In this document: piece by piece, positions 16,273-16,845 of the stretch
How the letters are laid out: every line of letters starts with the position of its first letter
Position numbering within the stretch: the first letter of the stretch is position 1
Assembly: GCF_001949145.1 (NCBI RefSeq)
Contig: NW_019091415.1
Coordinates: 1,344,246-1,361,090 of the forward strand
Direction of reading: 5' to 3'
Source of the DNA: Acanthaster planci
Lineage: Eukaryota > Echinodermata > Asteroidea > Valvatida > Acanthasteridae
Length of the DNA stretch: 16,845 nt
Notes under the pieces: generated by a model
Database searches by the model: none
The model's input: the letters and a program-made list of their open reading frames with translations, nothing else
Told to the model about the DNA's origin: nothing
Position numbers and translations under genes: made by a program

Positions 16273-16413
16273 CTGCCTCATCCAGCGGAGGGATGTTGGG
16301 GTCCAAACCTGCCTCGTCGTCACCATCAACCTTGTCACCCTCTGTGTCATCAGGGTAGTACTCTCCAAGCACCACATTTGTCTGGTCATAGAAGTACTCG
16401 ACCCCAATGAGCT
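16273..16413 (-). pseudogene. Exon b: ELIGVEYFYDQ exon
   Basis: The exon is 141 bases, open, with a pyrimidine-rich acceptor (GACTTGGAAG) and a GTGAAG donor. It completes a codon with the last base of exon a (T-E) and reads ELIGVEYFYDQTNVVLGEYY, then an acidic stretch ending GLDPNIPPLDEA. It is six residues shorter than b' (9910-10068). The exon itself is intact. It is called a pseudogene because the next in-phase exon is separated from it by the inserted block, and because exons c, e and f are broken. Alternative splicing over the block cannot be excluded. Confidence 0.65.
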
Positions 16414-16562
16414 CTTCCAAGTCCAGACAAAAAGAAAGAAATGGATTATTTTTAGCACTGCTAATTTAGACTGCGCATAGAGAATGCAAGAAAACACAAG
16501 AATCTGCCATTACTTTCGTTAGCAAAATAGTTTTCAAAAAAGCTGAAAATGTTATTTCATAC

Positions 16563-16772
16563 CAGTGTACTTCTGGGGAATGCTGAGGGTGGGGTTGATG
16601 GGTTCGCTGAGCACATGCTGTCCCAGCAAGTCAACAGTGTACTGCAGGTAGCCGCAGTAAACCCGGTATTCGGGGGCATCAGCGGCAATGGCTTCTGAAG
16701 CACGGTCTGCATTCCAGCGAACCAGTCCATCCATGAGGTGTGCCTGGAAGTGGACGTCATTGGCCGTGGTCC
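16563..16772 (-). pseudogene. Exon a: FQAHLMDGLVRWNADR exon
   Basis: The acceptor is AAATCTGCAG and the donor CACTG|GTATGA. The exon has 210 bases (two bases, 69 codons, one base), all open. It reads ANDVHFQAHLMDGLVRWNAD, then APEYRVYCGYLQYTVDLLGQ and ends SIPQKYT, joining in phase to exon b. In the family a FQAYLLEGLxRWNxDR motif comes after the LDIWHFMRR region and before the IGVEYLY motif, so a and b are in natural order. The upstream exons must lie beyond the right end of the window. This exon is intact, but the locus downstream is not. Its biochemical role is unknown. Confidence 0.65.
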
Positions 16773-16845
16773 CTGCAGATTTAAGTCAAAACATTGATCA
16801 GATCTTTGTGTCTGTGTGTATGTGTCAATTCAAAACCTAGGATGA

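Overview
This looks like a piece of a draft invertebrate animal genome. The base composition is AT-leaning, the word TACATGTA recurs throughout, introns are short with GT..AG ends, and there is a 754-base run of N. The repeat types (a DIRS-type retrotransposon, MULE-type and RecQ-like fragments, fold-back elements) and the gene family on the right fit a marine invertebrate such as a lancelet. That assignment is an inference. I found no intact, convincingly functional protein-coding gene; the window is mostly transposon remains and a broken, rearranged multi-exon gene.

Left third (1-7.6 kb). A minus-strand DIRS-like retrotransposon lies at about 1150-3138 in the order reverse transcriptase, RNase H, tyrosine recombinase. 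It is truncated at both ends and carries stops, frameshifts and a lost RNase H catalytic Asp. Next comes a nest of small elements. Repeat family X ends in a 16-bp minisatellite (core CCACTTCGCCCC). A 505-bp inverted-repeat element sits inside that minisatellite. A 139-bp SINE-like insertion has perfect 13-bp target duplications. A 787-bp fold-back element carries a decayed piece of a RecQ-like helicase and sits inside a second, related minisatellite (core AACTCGGACCC). At 7.1-7.4 kb is a minus-strand remnant of a MULE-type transposase C-terminus.

Middle (7.6-9.3 kb). Little is recognisable: a second copy of a dispersed repeat also seen near 0.6 kb, and a TACATGTA-rich tract.

Right half (9.3-16.8 kb), minus strand. 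Exons of one uncharacterised multicopy animal protein family are recognisable, many with matching splice phases. In transcription order they are: a (16563-16772), b (16273-16413), then a foreign block of exons that belong upstream in the protein (g, h, g; 16090-13499, containing the N gap), then c (13186-13366), d (12806-13062), e (12270-12492) and f (11801-11921). A second partial copy, b' and c', follows at 10068-9399, with a family X insertion in its upstream intron. Exon g is internally tandemly repeated (unit about 334 bp) with the same in-frame stop in every copy, so the locus is a pseudogene that kept rearranging after inactivation.

The most interesting structures are the minisatellite-ended repeats with elements nested inside them, the helicase-carrying fold-back element, the SINE-like insertion with a histone-type hairpin, and the exon-shuffled, tandemly amplified pseudogene.
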